DNA of 24,818 bases from Entrophospora sp. SA101 (Eukaryota; Glomeromycota; Glomeromycetes; Entrophosporales; Entrophosporaceae), in NCBI GenBank assembly GCA_958430865.1, contig CAUDNR010000363.1, positions 1-24,818 of the forward strand. The letters are read 5' to 3'. The position numbers were made by a program, and so were the translations under genes. The notes under the pieces were generated by a model that worked only from the letters and a program-made list of their open reading frames with translations, had not been told where the DNA came from and did no database searches. Positions 8,319 to 19,104 of this stretch are shown piece by piece (within the stretch, counting starts at the first letter, position 1; every line of letters starts with the position of its first letter).

Positions 8319-11300
8319 TTACAGAACTCCCAAAGGATCATCTACAGGAGCGGCAGGAGATGCAGTATAATTAGATTTTCTTGCGTTGTTTATTGCTTCA
8401 CTTGTTTCATGGACATCAACTTTTGATGAGTTAGGTGTTGTTGCCCCTAACGGGTCAACTTTTCCAGAATTAATTGAATTTGAAGTTGTAGTAGATGTTG
8501 CAATCAATGGAAATGGACTTCTTGATTTAACATTTGTAGATGATGATGGTAGTGGTGATGATGGTGGTGATGATGATGGAACAGTAGACGATGCTGCTGC
8601 CGTTGCTGAATTAATGTACTTTTTAAAAGATTCATCATCAATATAATTTTCAATGTTTAATGATGCAAAACTTGAAAGACTATTTATACTAGCTATACTA
8701 GATCTTTTTGGGTTAAACAAAGAATTATCATCTTCATCAATGCAACCTTCAATCATCCAGCTGTATTTGGAATTTGATGCAATGGAAGATTTTGAGAATC
8801 CGGTTGGAGAATCATTATCTACATCATTTAGGATATCTTCTAGTTTAAGTCGTGATTTTGGAATAACAACTGATGCAGGTCTTTTAAAATTGGTTTTTTG
8901 TTGTGAGAGTGACGATGGTGATGATGACGATGATGATGGGGGTGAGGGGAGTAATGTTGATATTGTTGGTGGTAATGATGAATCTTTTACAATATTGGAT
9001 TCATCATTTGTATTATTATCGTTAGCAGTGGTGGTAGTGGCGGCAGTGATAGTAGAATTGGGATTTGAAGAAATAAACGATTGTTTTTGTTGAATTGAAT
9101 TGGATAACGGTGGCGGCAATGGCGGCAATGGTGGTGATGGTAATCTTTTTGTTTGAATATGATTATTATTAATCATTGATTTACTGCCAACATTTGAATT
9201 AACAGTGCTACTATTACTACTGCTAGGAACAAATTTAGATTCTTTGCTAACAAATGCAGTTTCGTCTTCAGTTCCAGCAACACTAACCACACTAACACCA
9301 TCATCAACCACTTCCCAATGATCATGATCTTCCGGTCCATTATGATTATAATTTACATCAAAGTTTTGACTGGAATCTTTTAAAGTTCCATTCAACACAT
9401 CTCTCATATATTTTAATCGGTCTAATATGGGGGTAAGTGTGACAATTCCGTTTGATGGCGATGGCGATGAGGATGAGGAGGAAGAAGAGGAAGAGTCTTC
9501 ATTGCTGTTTCCTGAAATATATTCAAATGAAGAACGCGACGTTGAATCATCTGAATTTTTATAAATTTTTTCTACATCTACTATTGTACTACTACTGCTA
9601 GTATTATGATCATTACTATTGTTAATGTTGTTATCATTATCATCATTATCGTCGTCGACATTATTCTTATTCTTATTATCAGTGTTTGTGTTATTTTCTT
9701 TTAATTTCATTCTTGCCATAAATCCTTCAAGAATCTCAATACTTTGATTAACCACTATACTAAAATTATGATTCTGTTCACGTAATTTTGATAGTTCCGA
9801 ATGTGTTTCTGATTGTAGAGGATCAGCAGTTGGTGGTGGTGGTAATTGTGATGATGATGGTGGTGGTGGTGGTGGTGGTGCTGCTGTATTTGTATGATTT
9901 CGGTTTGTATATGATGAGGGAATTTGCGAAAAATCTGGTGTATTAGCACGTTTTCTACCATCATAATTTTGTTGTATATCAGAACGACGTAAAACATTTT
10001 TCTATGATACATATATTAATAATATGATATTATTGTATTTTTATATGAATAAATCATAGATAGATAAATAGATTAATTAGCATACCTTTACTTCACCTAC
10101 AGCAGTTAAAATAGCTTTATTCAAAACAGCAGCACTACGGCTTTCCAAAACATTTTTAGTAACATGAACAAATCCATCTGGAACAATACTTTCACTTCGA
10201 CTATGTTCATATACTTGATATGGTGCTGGTAAAGGCTTACCAACTCTTAATGCATTCTCTGAAATGATGTAAGCACCACCTTCAGGTGATAAATGATCAC
10301 GAAGATGAATTGCTTGAGGCACTAATAATTGTACATCATCTATTGGTGGATATGTCATCAACATACTCAAACATCCTGTAAAATCTGATTCTAACACTAT
10401 CACACACAAAGAGAGAGATAGAAAGAGAAAATAATATAATGTTGAGATTATTTGTTATTTTTGTTAAATTTATAATAACGATAATAGATTTTTTTTTTCC
10501 AACTGTATTTGTTAATTAAACTTACGTTCATCACGAATATGTAATATCATAGCTATACAGACAAAGTCTACAATTCTTAATGTAGGATCTTCAGCAAACA
10601 TTCCATCCCATAAAATAAGAACTTTATTCAATGGAAATTCGCGACCAAAAAGAAGCCTTATCCATCGTCTATTATGAAAAAGTGAGCATCCGAATAAATA
10701 AAAAGTTTATGAATTAATTCTATAATTAAAATAATTAAAATATTCTAAATTGTATTTATCACACTACAAATACAAATCAAAAAACTTACATTCCATAAAG
10801 TTGAGGTTCTATTTCCAAATTTGACAAATGTTCGTATAATTCAAAATCAAACGTTTTAAGATATTCGTTAAATATTTTATTACATTTAACCACAACAGGT
10901 GTAAGCTTAGCAACCTATTAAAAAAAATTCAAAGAATAACTTTTTAAAAAAAAAAACAAGCCAAAGATTATTTAAATGTATAGATGAAAGTAATTACTTC
11001 ATTTTGAGCTTCTTTAATCAACCTCGCATTATCTGATTCAGATGTATTAGGACGCTAATTATAATAATAATTAAATTAAATTAAAATATATGTAATGTCA
11101 TTGGTTTTTTTAAAAAATAAAATATAATACCTTAACAAGTTTACGATTAAATATTTCATCATTATATTCATAATATAATTTAGCAGCTTTCATAAGAGCA
11201 GAGAACAATACAAAACTGTCATGTTCCACATAATCAGAATTCAATGTCTGTTTAATGATCGAGTCTTCACTGTTCTCCATTGCAAATCCGTCTGCACCAG

Positions 11301-12193
11301 ATATACTTTCATGATCAACTACCCATAAAATAGGAGCTAAGAGTTCATGCATTCCTTGACGATATGAAACATCAGTGTTCATTTTACAATAAATAAAAAG
11401 TATATCAAGAAGACGGCTTTGAGTTTCTGGAGTACGAAAATATTCATTATCAGGGAATCTATTTGTTGTAAAAAAAAATTGTTTTTGGTTAATGTGATTT
11501 GGAAAAAAATTACTATTATTATTGTTGTTGTTATTGTTGTTTTATGAATAAACTAACGTTCTTTCAACATCTTGTTTTATAATTTTTCTTAATTCAGTAT
11601 CTTTAAAATATTCTTGCCAAGGATTCTAACCAATTGTGTTTAATATGTCAATCAATAATTGAGTTAATTGAACTAATAAATCAATCAATCATTAATCAAT
11701 AAATTAAATTATTAATGATACACATACAGCTTGGTCTAAAGATAAAGGATTGTTAACAGTTAAATCATCCATAATATCATTATCAGACTCTGTGTTCGGA
11801 TTGGTAATATATTTTTGACGAAGATCTGCATAATGCTGTCGTTCCTTATGAAGAGTTAGAGTCCAAGTAGATATGTCTGGACTAGGTAAATAAGATAAAT
11901 ATAACTATTGAAAAAAGATAATAATTTATAAATTGTTTTTTCACAAAATTAAATAATAATAACTTAAAGTTCAGACATACTTTCCAGCAAACGGATCTTA
12001 AACTTTGTGAACAAACATTTCCTTTGATTGCTTTTTCACGAAGACTTGTTAATGAAAGTAGTGGATCTTTAAAAATAACATCCCATTTTTCTCTGAAAAA
12101 AAAACAGAAAAAATTTTAAAAAATTTTCTTTTTTATAAAGAAAAAATAGTAATAAATAACTAACTTTACTCTTTCGAAAGAATGGACATCCAT
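8319..12193 (-). CDS. TBC-domain Rab GTPase-activating protein, TBC1D5-like
   Basis: Ten exons (12165-12193, 11981-12092, 11728-11904, 11558-11625, 11131-11458, 10998-11054, 10790-10914, 10526-10668, 10086-10396, 8319-10001) join in frame to 1010 residues. The first 450 residues hold the TBC domain. It opens with LREKAIKGNVCSQSLRSVCWK (14 codons after the start region), then the arginine finger in IKQDVER (I122-D125-R128) and the glutamine finger in YRQGM (Y161, Q163). It continues to FGREFPLNKVLILWDGMFAE and the MTYPP region. Both catalytic fingers are intact, so GAP activity is expected. The long SPDISTWTLTLHKERQHYADLR insert and the HELLAPILWVVD segment are typical of TBC1D5, a Rab7 GAP acting with retromer on endosomes. 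The last exon (residues 451-1010) is disordered, rich in P, S, N, D and T, with a run of seven prolines. The substrate Rab is inferred from family only. Confidence 0.85.
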
Positions 12194-12829
12194 ATCAATA
12201 ATGTAAAGTTTAGTTGAAAAACTTTTTTCGATATATATATCAATATATTTTTATATATAACAAGTTACTGATTACACTAAATTAGTGATACAGTGGACAA
12301 CGACCATCAAAGTGATACAAGGATATTAATGGGGGTAAAATTTATCACGTGTTAGTGTAAGCAGTGCCTGCGCCTTAGCATAAAACTAGTCTAATTTTGG
12401 AAATCATCTGCAGTTGATTTTCAGATTTGGCTAATGCGCACCGATTCCTCTAATTGAATTTCGATGGTCTTTAAAAGACCAGTCCTTATTATTACAGTCC
12501 AGTGTTTTACCCAATTACCAATTTGGAAATCGAATCTAAAAAGAGCTGGAACCATCTTTGGTTGATAAATTCATATGAGTTAACGTGCAAAGTCACCTAG
12601 TCTCCACAACGCACTGTGCCACCAAGACGATTTTCGGGAAAAGATTTACCACAATCCAATTTTCATATGATGCAAACCGCCACAATTAATTGATGAGCTG
12701 GCCATCTTTAATATTAATGAAAGTCTTCTATTATATATTAATTAATTTATGTACCACCTGGCACATAATAGAAGAGTTGATTAAATATTAATTTGAAGTG
12801 TAAAAAAGTTAAGACACATCCAAACAATA
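12194..12829. other. intergenic region upstream of the TBC gene
   Basis: No gene is supported. It presumably carries the TBC gene promoter near 12194-12300. Two AGTGATACA copies occur near 12285-12325. A bulged inverted repeat lies at 12725-12774. A possible hAT- or pogo-like end near 12291 (CAGTGGACAACG) has no matching partner end that I could find. Confidence 0.45.
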
Positions 12830-13500
12830 TTTTTAATAATGCTACTGGCTTAACTGCTAAACAAGGCTTGTAAGCCAAACAATGAAATTTGACTCCACCA
12901 AAACAAAGATATTAAAGCTACATTATATTTTAATAATATTTAATTGAACAACCAATACATTCTTTCATTAAACTAATTAATCAAGCTAAGGTTTTTAGTA
13001 AGTGGTTGTTACTAGACAGACTTGTAAAATATGCAAAGTTAATCAATGGCATTGATTGGGACAGAGCATGGAAAAGCTTTGCCTTTTCATCTTACAACAG
13101 ACAACCTGAAACATAGTTCAAGAAAGCAAAAAATCAAAGCTTTCAAAAATAAAACTATGAATAATAATTTACCTGTACTAAAAAACCCAAAAGAAAATAC
13201 ATTTCCTGTAGACAAGTAACAACACTTGTGGTAATGTAAGAAGAATCAAAAAATAATAAAAGAAATAAAAATGAAACATTATAACAATAAAGATCATAAT
13301 ACAAATATCTTACTACCAGACATTTGCTGGTATCCATATAATGATGAACCTTTCCAGGTTTAATCAATGGAATAATTCCAAAATCATTAAAAAACAACAT
13401 ACTGTATATAAAATTATTATAATAATGGAAACAATCACCACAAACATGTACAATGATATTTGGAAACCTAGGTGTGGGTTGGTAATTCAAGAAGAAATCA
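12830..13500 (+). pseudogene. 3' remnant of a LINE (non-LTR retrotransposon)
   Basis: Plus-strand pieces in several frames resemble the end of LINE polyproteins I recall from Rhizophagus. These are an RNase H-like tail (NATGLTAKQGL near 12837), and an open run at about 12945-13109 with FSKWLLLDRLVKYAKL followed by INGIDWDRAWKSFAF and a TAG. A basic segment reads AFKNKTMNNNLPVL near 13140, and MYNDIWKPRCGLV lies near 13446-13484, like the W..RC motif after the zf-RVT region. Stops and frame changes separate them, so it is dead. The reverse transcriptase core and the endonuclease are absent from the window. The assignment rests on pattern recall. Confidence 0.45.
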
Positions 13501-13807
13501 AATAAAAAAAATGAGAAAAGATCTCAATCACAATAACCCTATTAATGAAACATCTCCCTTGATTTTGAGTTGGATAAGTTGGATAGATTCTTGGATTAAA
13601 GTAGGAAACCAATGGGAAATATAACTATCTTGAGAAGGTGTCTTACATAGTCAAAGAAATGGGGTGCATTATAGCTTAATTTTCCGATTAGAGCTTATGT
13701 ACGAACCAGTTCAAACTAATTCAAATCATAGTCTAAAAGTTTTTTTTTTTGAATGTTCAATGATTTGATTCGAACCAATTATATAAATTTAAATTTAAGC
13801 ATTTTTT
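13501..13807. other. AT-rich relic sequence, no gene
   Basis: No gene is visible. It follows the LINE remnant and may contain more of it (a plus-strand run ILSWISWIDSWIKVGNQWE near 13565-13620). A T12 run lies at about 13740-13751. Confidence 0.4.
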
Positions 13808-14095
13808 TTATTTAAATTCATAACAAATTTTAACTATTATTAAATCGATGTGAAATGTTATTTGTAGAGTTATTATTATGTTTAAACATTTTCTCTTTTC
13901 GATTATTGGAACAAACTTTATACTTGCAAACTCATCATATTCACCTATTAAATTATAATAATTTCTAGCTCTCCCACATTCTAGTTTTCTTTCACGCCTT
14001 CTTTTTTTTTGTAGTTGGCTAGAACCAATTAAAACAGGCGAAGATTGTGTTACTGCCGCTACAGTTTCAGATGTGGTAGATGAATCTGAATCCAA
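13808..14095 (-). pseudogene. fragment of a hAT-like transposase N-terminus
   Basis: The 95-residue ORF starts with a Ser/Thr-rich leader (MDSDSSTTSETVAAVTQSS), then a basic patch KKRRRERK, then ARNYYNLIGEYDEFASIKFV. The last part resembles the start of a BED-type zinc finger as found before hAT transposases (aromatic pair, then a short loop), but the expected zinc-binding Cys and His residues do not follow. After that it is AT-rich and non-conserved up to the stop. It looks like a truncated piece of a hAT element. No inverted ends or 8-bp duplication were found, so the class is tentative. Confidence 0.35.
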
Positions 14096-14397
14096 TTGTA
14101 TAGAAGGTCTGGGAGTGAAAGGGTAGAATAAGAATCGTCATTTGTTTAAATCCATGGGAAATTTTTTCAATTAAAATCTTTACTTAAATTCGAATATTCA
14201 AATGGTTTGAACAATTCGGATTATCTATCTCCAATTCAAAAAGGAGGGCTCATGAGACTTTGTGCGTCGCCAAGTCGCTCACAACGAATTCATTTTATGG
14301 TAAAACGGGGGATTTGTGCATTGTAAATAATTTAAAATTATTTTTTTATGTACTGCATATCTACAATCAATTTAAATCAATTAGTTTGTTTTAAATA
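14096..14397. other. AT-rich sequence, no gene
   Basis: No gene is visible. A short GC-richer segment lies at about 14240-14290 without a recognisable motif. Confidence 0.4.
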
Positions 14398-14620
14398 GTG
14401 ACAAAATTTTTAATTAGTCTCAAGTTGCATCACGTCCTTCTTCCGGGCGATAATTGTCATATGACCTGGTGTGCTCAACCTGGATCCAACCTCTATGTGA
14501 TTGAATCCTTTGGGGGAAAGTGCTGCTCTTTCTACGGCCACGTTGGTTTGGAAAATCATAGACTCTCAGCACTTCCATGGAGTAGAGCATAAGAAGTGTC
14601 ATTCTCGAAAATTTGAAAAA
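14398..14620 (-). pseudogene. GC-richer coding relic, possibly histone H3/CENP-A-like
   Basis: This stretch is clearly richer in G+C than its surroundings and open on both strands. On the minus strand one frame ends with HMTIIARKKDVMQLETN, which resembles the H3/CENP-A end (a TIM-type strand followed by .KD.QLAR). Upstream in the same frame, IFQTNVAVERAALS is weakly like the FQS.AV.ALQEA helix. Stops and presumed small insertions break it. The match is short and could be chance; a plus-strand gene or a transposon-derived fragment is equally possible. Very low confidence. Confidence 0.18.
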
Positions 14621-15024
14621 ATTTAGGATTATTAATTTTCATTTTCCCATTTTTACAGTAGGAATTCATTTCATAAATTCGTTTTATATACTTGATTATA
14701 TTATTATCAATTATACAGAATTTTTTTACATAACATATTCGCTTCATATTATCAACTGCTCAAAAATAAAATGGCGACACATTATTAGGGTAGCTATTAA
14801 TTCTGAAACCCCGAAATTATTCTCTGACGTTTTGTTGCAGCACGTCCTATATATGAATCAAATCCAAGTCCAAGTAAGCATATTAAATATATAGTGTGTT
14901 ACTATCTCTCTATATTAATCACCGTACAAAAGCTACTTTAATTTTCCGGATTCTCTCTCGTCCTTTCATTCATTCATCCATTCACCAAATCAATTTAAAA
15001 TCCCAAGTAATTTGGTACTCTTTT
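14621..15024. other. AT-rich intergenic sequence 3' of the F-box-like gene
   Basis: No gene is supported. A 33-bp segment at about 14841-14873, bordered by a cag acceptor and a gtaagc donor, could be an exon relic (reading ARPIYESNPSP) but nothing joins to it. Confidence 0.35.
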
Positions 15025-16466
15025 TTATTTGTTTGTTTCTTCATTAATTAGAAGTTTCTTAATACTCAAACAATTAGAGAAAGAAGGAAGTTTATTAAGA
15101 ATCTTCATATTATTTAATTTTTCACCAAATTGATTAAACTGTTTTTCAAATAAATTATCGTTATCATTATAACTTTTTACTTTTGACAGTTTTTCATACC
15201 AATTAACTTGTAACTCTGTGTTAAATATTAAATTCTTGCTGTTTTTCTTAATTTTAAATAACTTTGGTAGAAATTTCCGGAAAAATTGATTCAACAAAAC
15301 AGATTCATCCGATTTAATCAGATATTTCAAATGGTAAGTTTTATAGGGAATTTCTGAGAAGAAGAATTGTTTGCACAGTCTATCGAAAGTCTCAAAAATG
15401 GTCCTTAATGATTCATCTTGTTCCATTTTAATAGGTGTGAATATTGATTGGGAGTTCATATAATATCTAGCCAATAGGATTTCATCAAAACATTTCGACG
15501 TAACTCTAGAGTCAGATCCGAATTTTTTGAATATCCAGGAATAAACACTTAAATTCAATGAAAATAATCTTATAAATCTATCAGTATTATCACCACGATA
15601 ACGACCACAATCACGATCACAATTGCAGTATTGATTCCCTATGTTATATGTATTTAATACTTTCAGGAAACTTTCTTCGGGATTTTCAAGTTTTTCATAC
15701 AAGAATTCTAAAACGGTTAAATTTTTTAGACCTTTTTCAGGCTTGAGGATTTGAATCAAACAATATTCCAAGATTTGTCGTATATCTTCATTTTTAAGTA
15801 TTTGAAACGATTTCAAGATCAATTCACCGATTATCGATAATTCATTTTCAAATAATAGCAACACATCACCCATGACTAGTTTGGTTAATTTAAACCCCAA
15901 ATTGACAAATTCCCTCAATCTTGAAACAACTTTAGTTAAATCTGGAATATTAGTATCATTCTTATTGAAAATAGTTGGTGGAAATAATGTGAGATAAGTT
16001 GCTTTTAATACTAAATCATTGTAATCATGGCAAACATCTTTGTATCCACTATTTTTCCATAATGTGACTAATCTAGGATTGAGAATAATTGCTCTTGGGA
16101 TAATATTTGAGATTATGTTATTTTCATAACCATCATTTAGACAATGATGATTTTTTTCGACACTTTTAAGTTTTAAATTTTCCTGATATTTTATAATGTT
16201 GTTGATTTGTTGCTTTGGCCGTTGTGGAAATGGTATAAATTTGTTTTTCAAGATCAAATCCTCGATTTTTGATAAATTTTCATTCATTTTGATTTTCGCT
16301 TGATCGATTGGAAGATCCCCGCCTGACAAGTAAAAAAAGACTTGCATATCATTTCCTTTCAAATGTAAATTAGACTTCCATATTGAACTTGCTTTCTGCA
16401 ACAAGTAAATATATACATCTAACGGAATGTCAGATCCCCAATTTTTGGAAATATTTTTGGTAGTGC

Positions 16467-16497
<31 letters not shown>

Positions 16498-16809
16498 TCT
16501 CAGCTTGGTTAATTTTTCATCGGATTTACCAACATTAGAAGATAATTTTTGCATAAGATATTGCGATAAAATAATATTTTTGGCAAGCAAACATTCTACC
16601 AATCCAACGCTAATAAAGTCAGGACCAAATTTAATAGCATAAGCCAAAGCATGTGAACCATAATGCTCTATCAACCATTCGGCTCTCGAGTGTGGATCCT
16701 TTGAGATTTTGTGCCAAAACTTGCACGTCAAGGTTAACGAGATTGGAAATTTTACATTTTTGAAGATCATCGTTAAAACTTCAACTGGTAATAATAATAA
16801 ATCATTCAT
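15025..16809 (-). CDS. F-box-like protein of a fungal expanded family
   Basis: This is a single-exon ORF of 594 residues, from ATG to TAA, with no internal break. Residues about 5-45 (LLPVEVLTMIFKNV..., then LTLTCKFWHKIS) look like an F-box, the helical motif that binds Skp1 in SCF ubiquitin ligases. It is followed by RAEWLIEHYGSHALAYAIKFGPDFI, which I recall as typical of a large family in mycorrhizal and related fungi where the region after the F-box is helical and ankyrin-like. An asparagine run of ten (about residues 105-114) comes from an ATT microsatellite. A cysteine pair region (YCNCDRDCGRYRGD, about 410-423) is conspicuous but too short to call a zinc site. The target substrate is unknown. 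The gene is the only intact one between the TBC gene and the young Tc1 element. Confidence 0.65.
16468..16497. repeat. (ATT)10 microsatellite inside the F-box-like gene
   Basis: Ten perfect ATT units encode the ten-asparagine run on the minus strand. The length is a multiple of three, so unit changes keep the reading frame and only alter the asparagine count. Confidence 0.9.
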
Positions 16810-16854
16810 TTTTTTAATAATATTAGAGAATAAAATGTTGTTATTGTTGTTATA

Positions 16855-17058
16855 TTAAAGAAAGTTTTTTCTGAAAGTTTTACTTTTTGCTTTTTTATAT
16901 AGTTTTTTTTTAAATTTCCACAATGTCGCACAAATAAATTCTGCAGAATTTTCTATTGTTAATTTCTTAGTGGAAGTTGTAATGTAACAATTAGGTAATT
17001 CCATAGAACGATCTTTGGTTTCATTGATTTTACATTTTCCATTTGGAACGTGCGACAT
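16855..17058 (-). CDS. small basic hypothetical ORF
   Basis: I do not recognise this 67-residue ORF. It has a polar N-terminus and a lysine-rich end (KFKKKLYKKAKSKTFRKNF). It starts 100 bp before the kinase remnant, on the other strand, and ends 45 bp from the F-box-like ATG. Nothing shows that it is expressed. Confidence 0.25.
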   Translation of the reverse strand: MSHVPNGKCKINETKDRSMELPNCYITTSTKKLTIENSAEFICATLWKFKKKLYKKAKSKTFRKNFL

Positions 17059-17159
17059 TGTAATTGGTAATTACGGAATGTTCTAATTAATTTATTAATT
17101 TATTGAAACCGTAAAATAACAACATTGACCAAGTTAATATTCCTACATGTGTTACCAAT

Positions 17160-18050
17160 ATTCAGATGAAAGAAAGGTGAGACTTGGTGAATGTCCAACT
17201 TGTCATAGACATAATACTCATTTTTCATGATGTAGTTAATTATTAACTGAAGGGTGGACCAGTGGCAATAAAACCATTGATAAGTTGATAAAAGGTACAC
17301 AACTTCGAGCAACAGAATATGATAATAAATATTACCTTGGATGAGTTCATTATGATGATTTAAAAGATATTGAAAAGGGTAGGTGAGGGTGGTTTTGCAA
17401 CTATACACAAAGCTACTTGGATAAGTGGTAACAAATATGTTAATAATGAAAATTGTTTTCAAGATAGGATTGTTGCATTAAAGAAATTACATGATTCACA
17501 AAACATTTCCAATGAATTTTTAAATGAGGTAAATAAATTTATTTAATATTATTTTTTTTAAAAAAACCATAATTCATTATATTTTTTTTATTAATTCAAA
17601 AATTTCACAATTATTACATGAAAATTAAATTTATGGATAAAATACAAAAGAATATATATTTATATAAAAGATAGAAGTCTTTTAAATTATTTAACAAAAA
17701 GATTCAAATTTTGAAGTGGAGAAAAAAAATTGTTATTCTTAAAAATATTATCAATGGTTTAAAGGATATTTATTCATGATCATTGTGGTAATATTCTACA
17801 AGCTGGTGGTTTTATCTCATATATTGCATATCAGTTCCAGCTGACCAAACTTTAACATCAAATAAAGACCACATATGTGGTATACTATCATATATAGCTC
17901 CAAAGGTTTTAAATGGTAAACCCTATAAAAAAGCATCAGATATATACAGTTTTGTCAATAATTTCAACAGGTTAACAACCTTTCCATAGTGTTCCAATAA
18001 CAGAGATCTTGCAATCAATATATGTGAAGGAGTGATCTGGGTATGTTTAA
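17160..18050 (+). pseudogene. broken TKL-like protein kinase of a lineage-expanded family
   Basis: Pieces in changing frames follow the order of a kinase. They begin with ERKVRLGECPTC (a zinc-ribbon-like CPTC lead) and WTSGNKTIDKLIKGTQL. Next come a G-loop DIEKVGEGGFATIHKATW, then IVALKKLHDSQN with the VALK lysine. An intron-like stretch follows, then RSLLNYLTK, a catalytic-loop trace IHDHCGNIL (the HRD-type Asp environment is degraded), ICGILSYIAPKVLNGKPYKKASDIYSF (APE and subdomain IX), and LAINICEG. I recall this layout from the hugely expanded Rhizophagus kinase family. At least four stops or shifts occur, and the metal-binding DFG segment is replaced, so it is dead. It runs into a tandem repeat at its 3' side. 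Confidence 0.7.
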
Positions 18051-18087
18051 ATTTATTTGGTGATGATGATAAATGCAAAGATCAAAA

Positions 18088-18530
18088 ATCACAAGAAACA
18101 TGCCAGAATGAACATTCAAACATCACAAGAAACATACCAGAATGAACATAGATCTATTGAACACAAAAGAAAACATGAAGGAATTAATAATGATAATAAA
18201 CATCAAGAAAAAGGACTTCAAACTAATAATCAATTTCAAAAATCACAAGAAACATGCCAGAATGAATATAGTAGATCTATTGAACACAAAAGAGAACATG
18301 AAGGAATTAATAATGGTAATAACATCAAGAAAAAAGACCTCAAACTAATAATCAACTTCAAAAATCACAAGAAACATGCCAGAATGAACATAGATTTATT
18401 GAACGCAAAAGAAAATGTGAAGGAATTAATAATGGTAATGAATACCAAAAAAAAAGACCTTGAACTAATAATCGACTTCAAAAATCACAAGAAGTCTATT
18501 AGAATGAATGGAGATCTGATTATAAAGAAT
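18088..18530 (+). repeat. tandem repeat, unit about 120 bp
   Basis: The marker ATCACAAGAAACATGCCAG, with small changes, recurs at 18088, 18122, 18242, 18364 and 18484. This gives three full units of 120-122 bp plus a 34-bp partial unit at the left and a partial at the right. Units share GATCTATTGAACACAAAAGA-type cores. The first two are open in a frame reading SIEHKRKHEGINN; a 1-2 bp length change then shifts the third into another open frame, and the fourth decays. The repeat grew after or while the kinase remnant decayed. Confidence 0.8.
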
Positions 18531-18616
18531 TACTTGTGTGTAAAAAAAAAATTAGTATTTTTATTATTATTAGAACAAATAATGCATATGTATGTATATA
18601 TATATATATATATATA

Positions 18617-18998
18617 CAGTCCCTTGAAAAAAGTATCGCTTCACCTGATGATCGACGAAAATAATTGGATAACTTCTGTGATATAAAAAGTCATGATTTT
18701 ACTAACCAAGTCGATGTTGTGTAATAACAAAAAAATCATTTTCATAATGATTTCTATAACATATTCAAGTTTCACAACATAAAATTAATTATTGGTAATT
18801 TTATGATCTTTAAAAGACAAAAAAAAAATTTCCGGAAATTTTCAAAAAAACTTGAGATTAGAGCCAACTTTAGATGACATGTTTTAACACATTTTGAGAG
18901 CTTAGTAAATGTTGTTTCTTTTATCTTCAAATGTATACTTATGAAATCTCACAATTAATTGTCGGATATTGGTCAAGTATCGAACTGAAACGTAAAAA
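18617..18998 (+). repeat. left terminal inverted repeat of the young Tc1 element
   Basis: It is 382 bp long and identical in inverted orientation to 20274-20655. Identity stops at CGTAAAAA, where the next base differs (t on the left; c on the right, read inward). This is far longer than the 20-50 bp typical of many Tc1 elements. No internal direct repeat was picked out. Confidence 0.92.
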
Positions 18999-19104
18999 TA
19001 ATTTTTATGAAGTTTACTAGCTATTTGCACAATATTTTACATATTAACTTGTAATAAAATATACACTAAAAGAATCAAAAAAAGATAGAGAATTTGGTTA
19101 TTTA

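Noticed and set aside
8386..9093. Plus-strand ORFs rich in D, V and G across the TBC gene's last exon
   Set aside because: They are mirror images of the S/T/N/P-rich low-complexity coding sequence on the minus strand.
12285..12330. Possible transposon end CAGTGGACAACG
   Set aside because: No inverted partner and no TA or 8-bp duplication was found within the window.
13155..13490. Minus-strand 111-residue ORF rich in Y, F and L
   Set aside because: It is opposite the LINE remnant, has AT-driven composition and no recognisable motif.
13755..13785. A minus-strand GGTTCGAATC-like string resembling a tRNA B box
   Set aside because: No A box, acceptor stem or cloverleaf could be built around it; the surroundings are AT-rich relic DNA.
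14841..14873. Short exon-like segment with acceptor and donor
   Set aside because: No neighbouring exon in a compatible frame could be joined to it.
18088..18530. Tandem repeats considered as a CRISPR-like array
   Set aside because: Units are ~120 bp, near identical along their whole length, with no unique spacers, in a eukaryotic genome.
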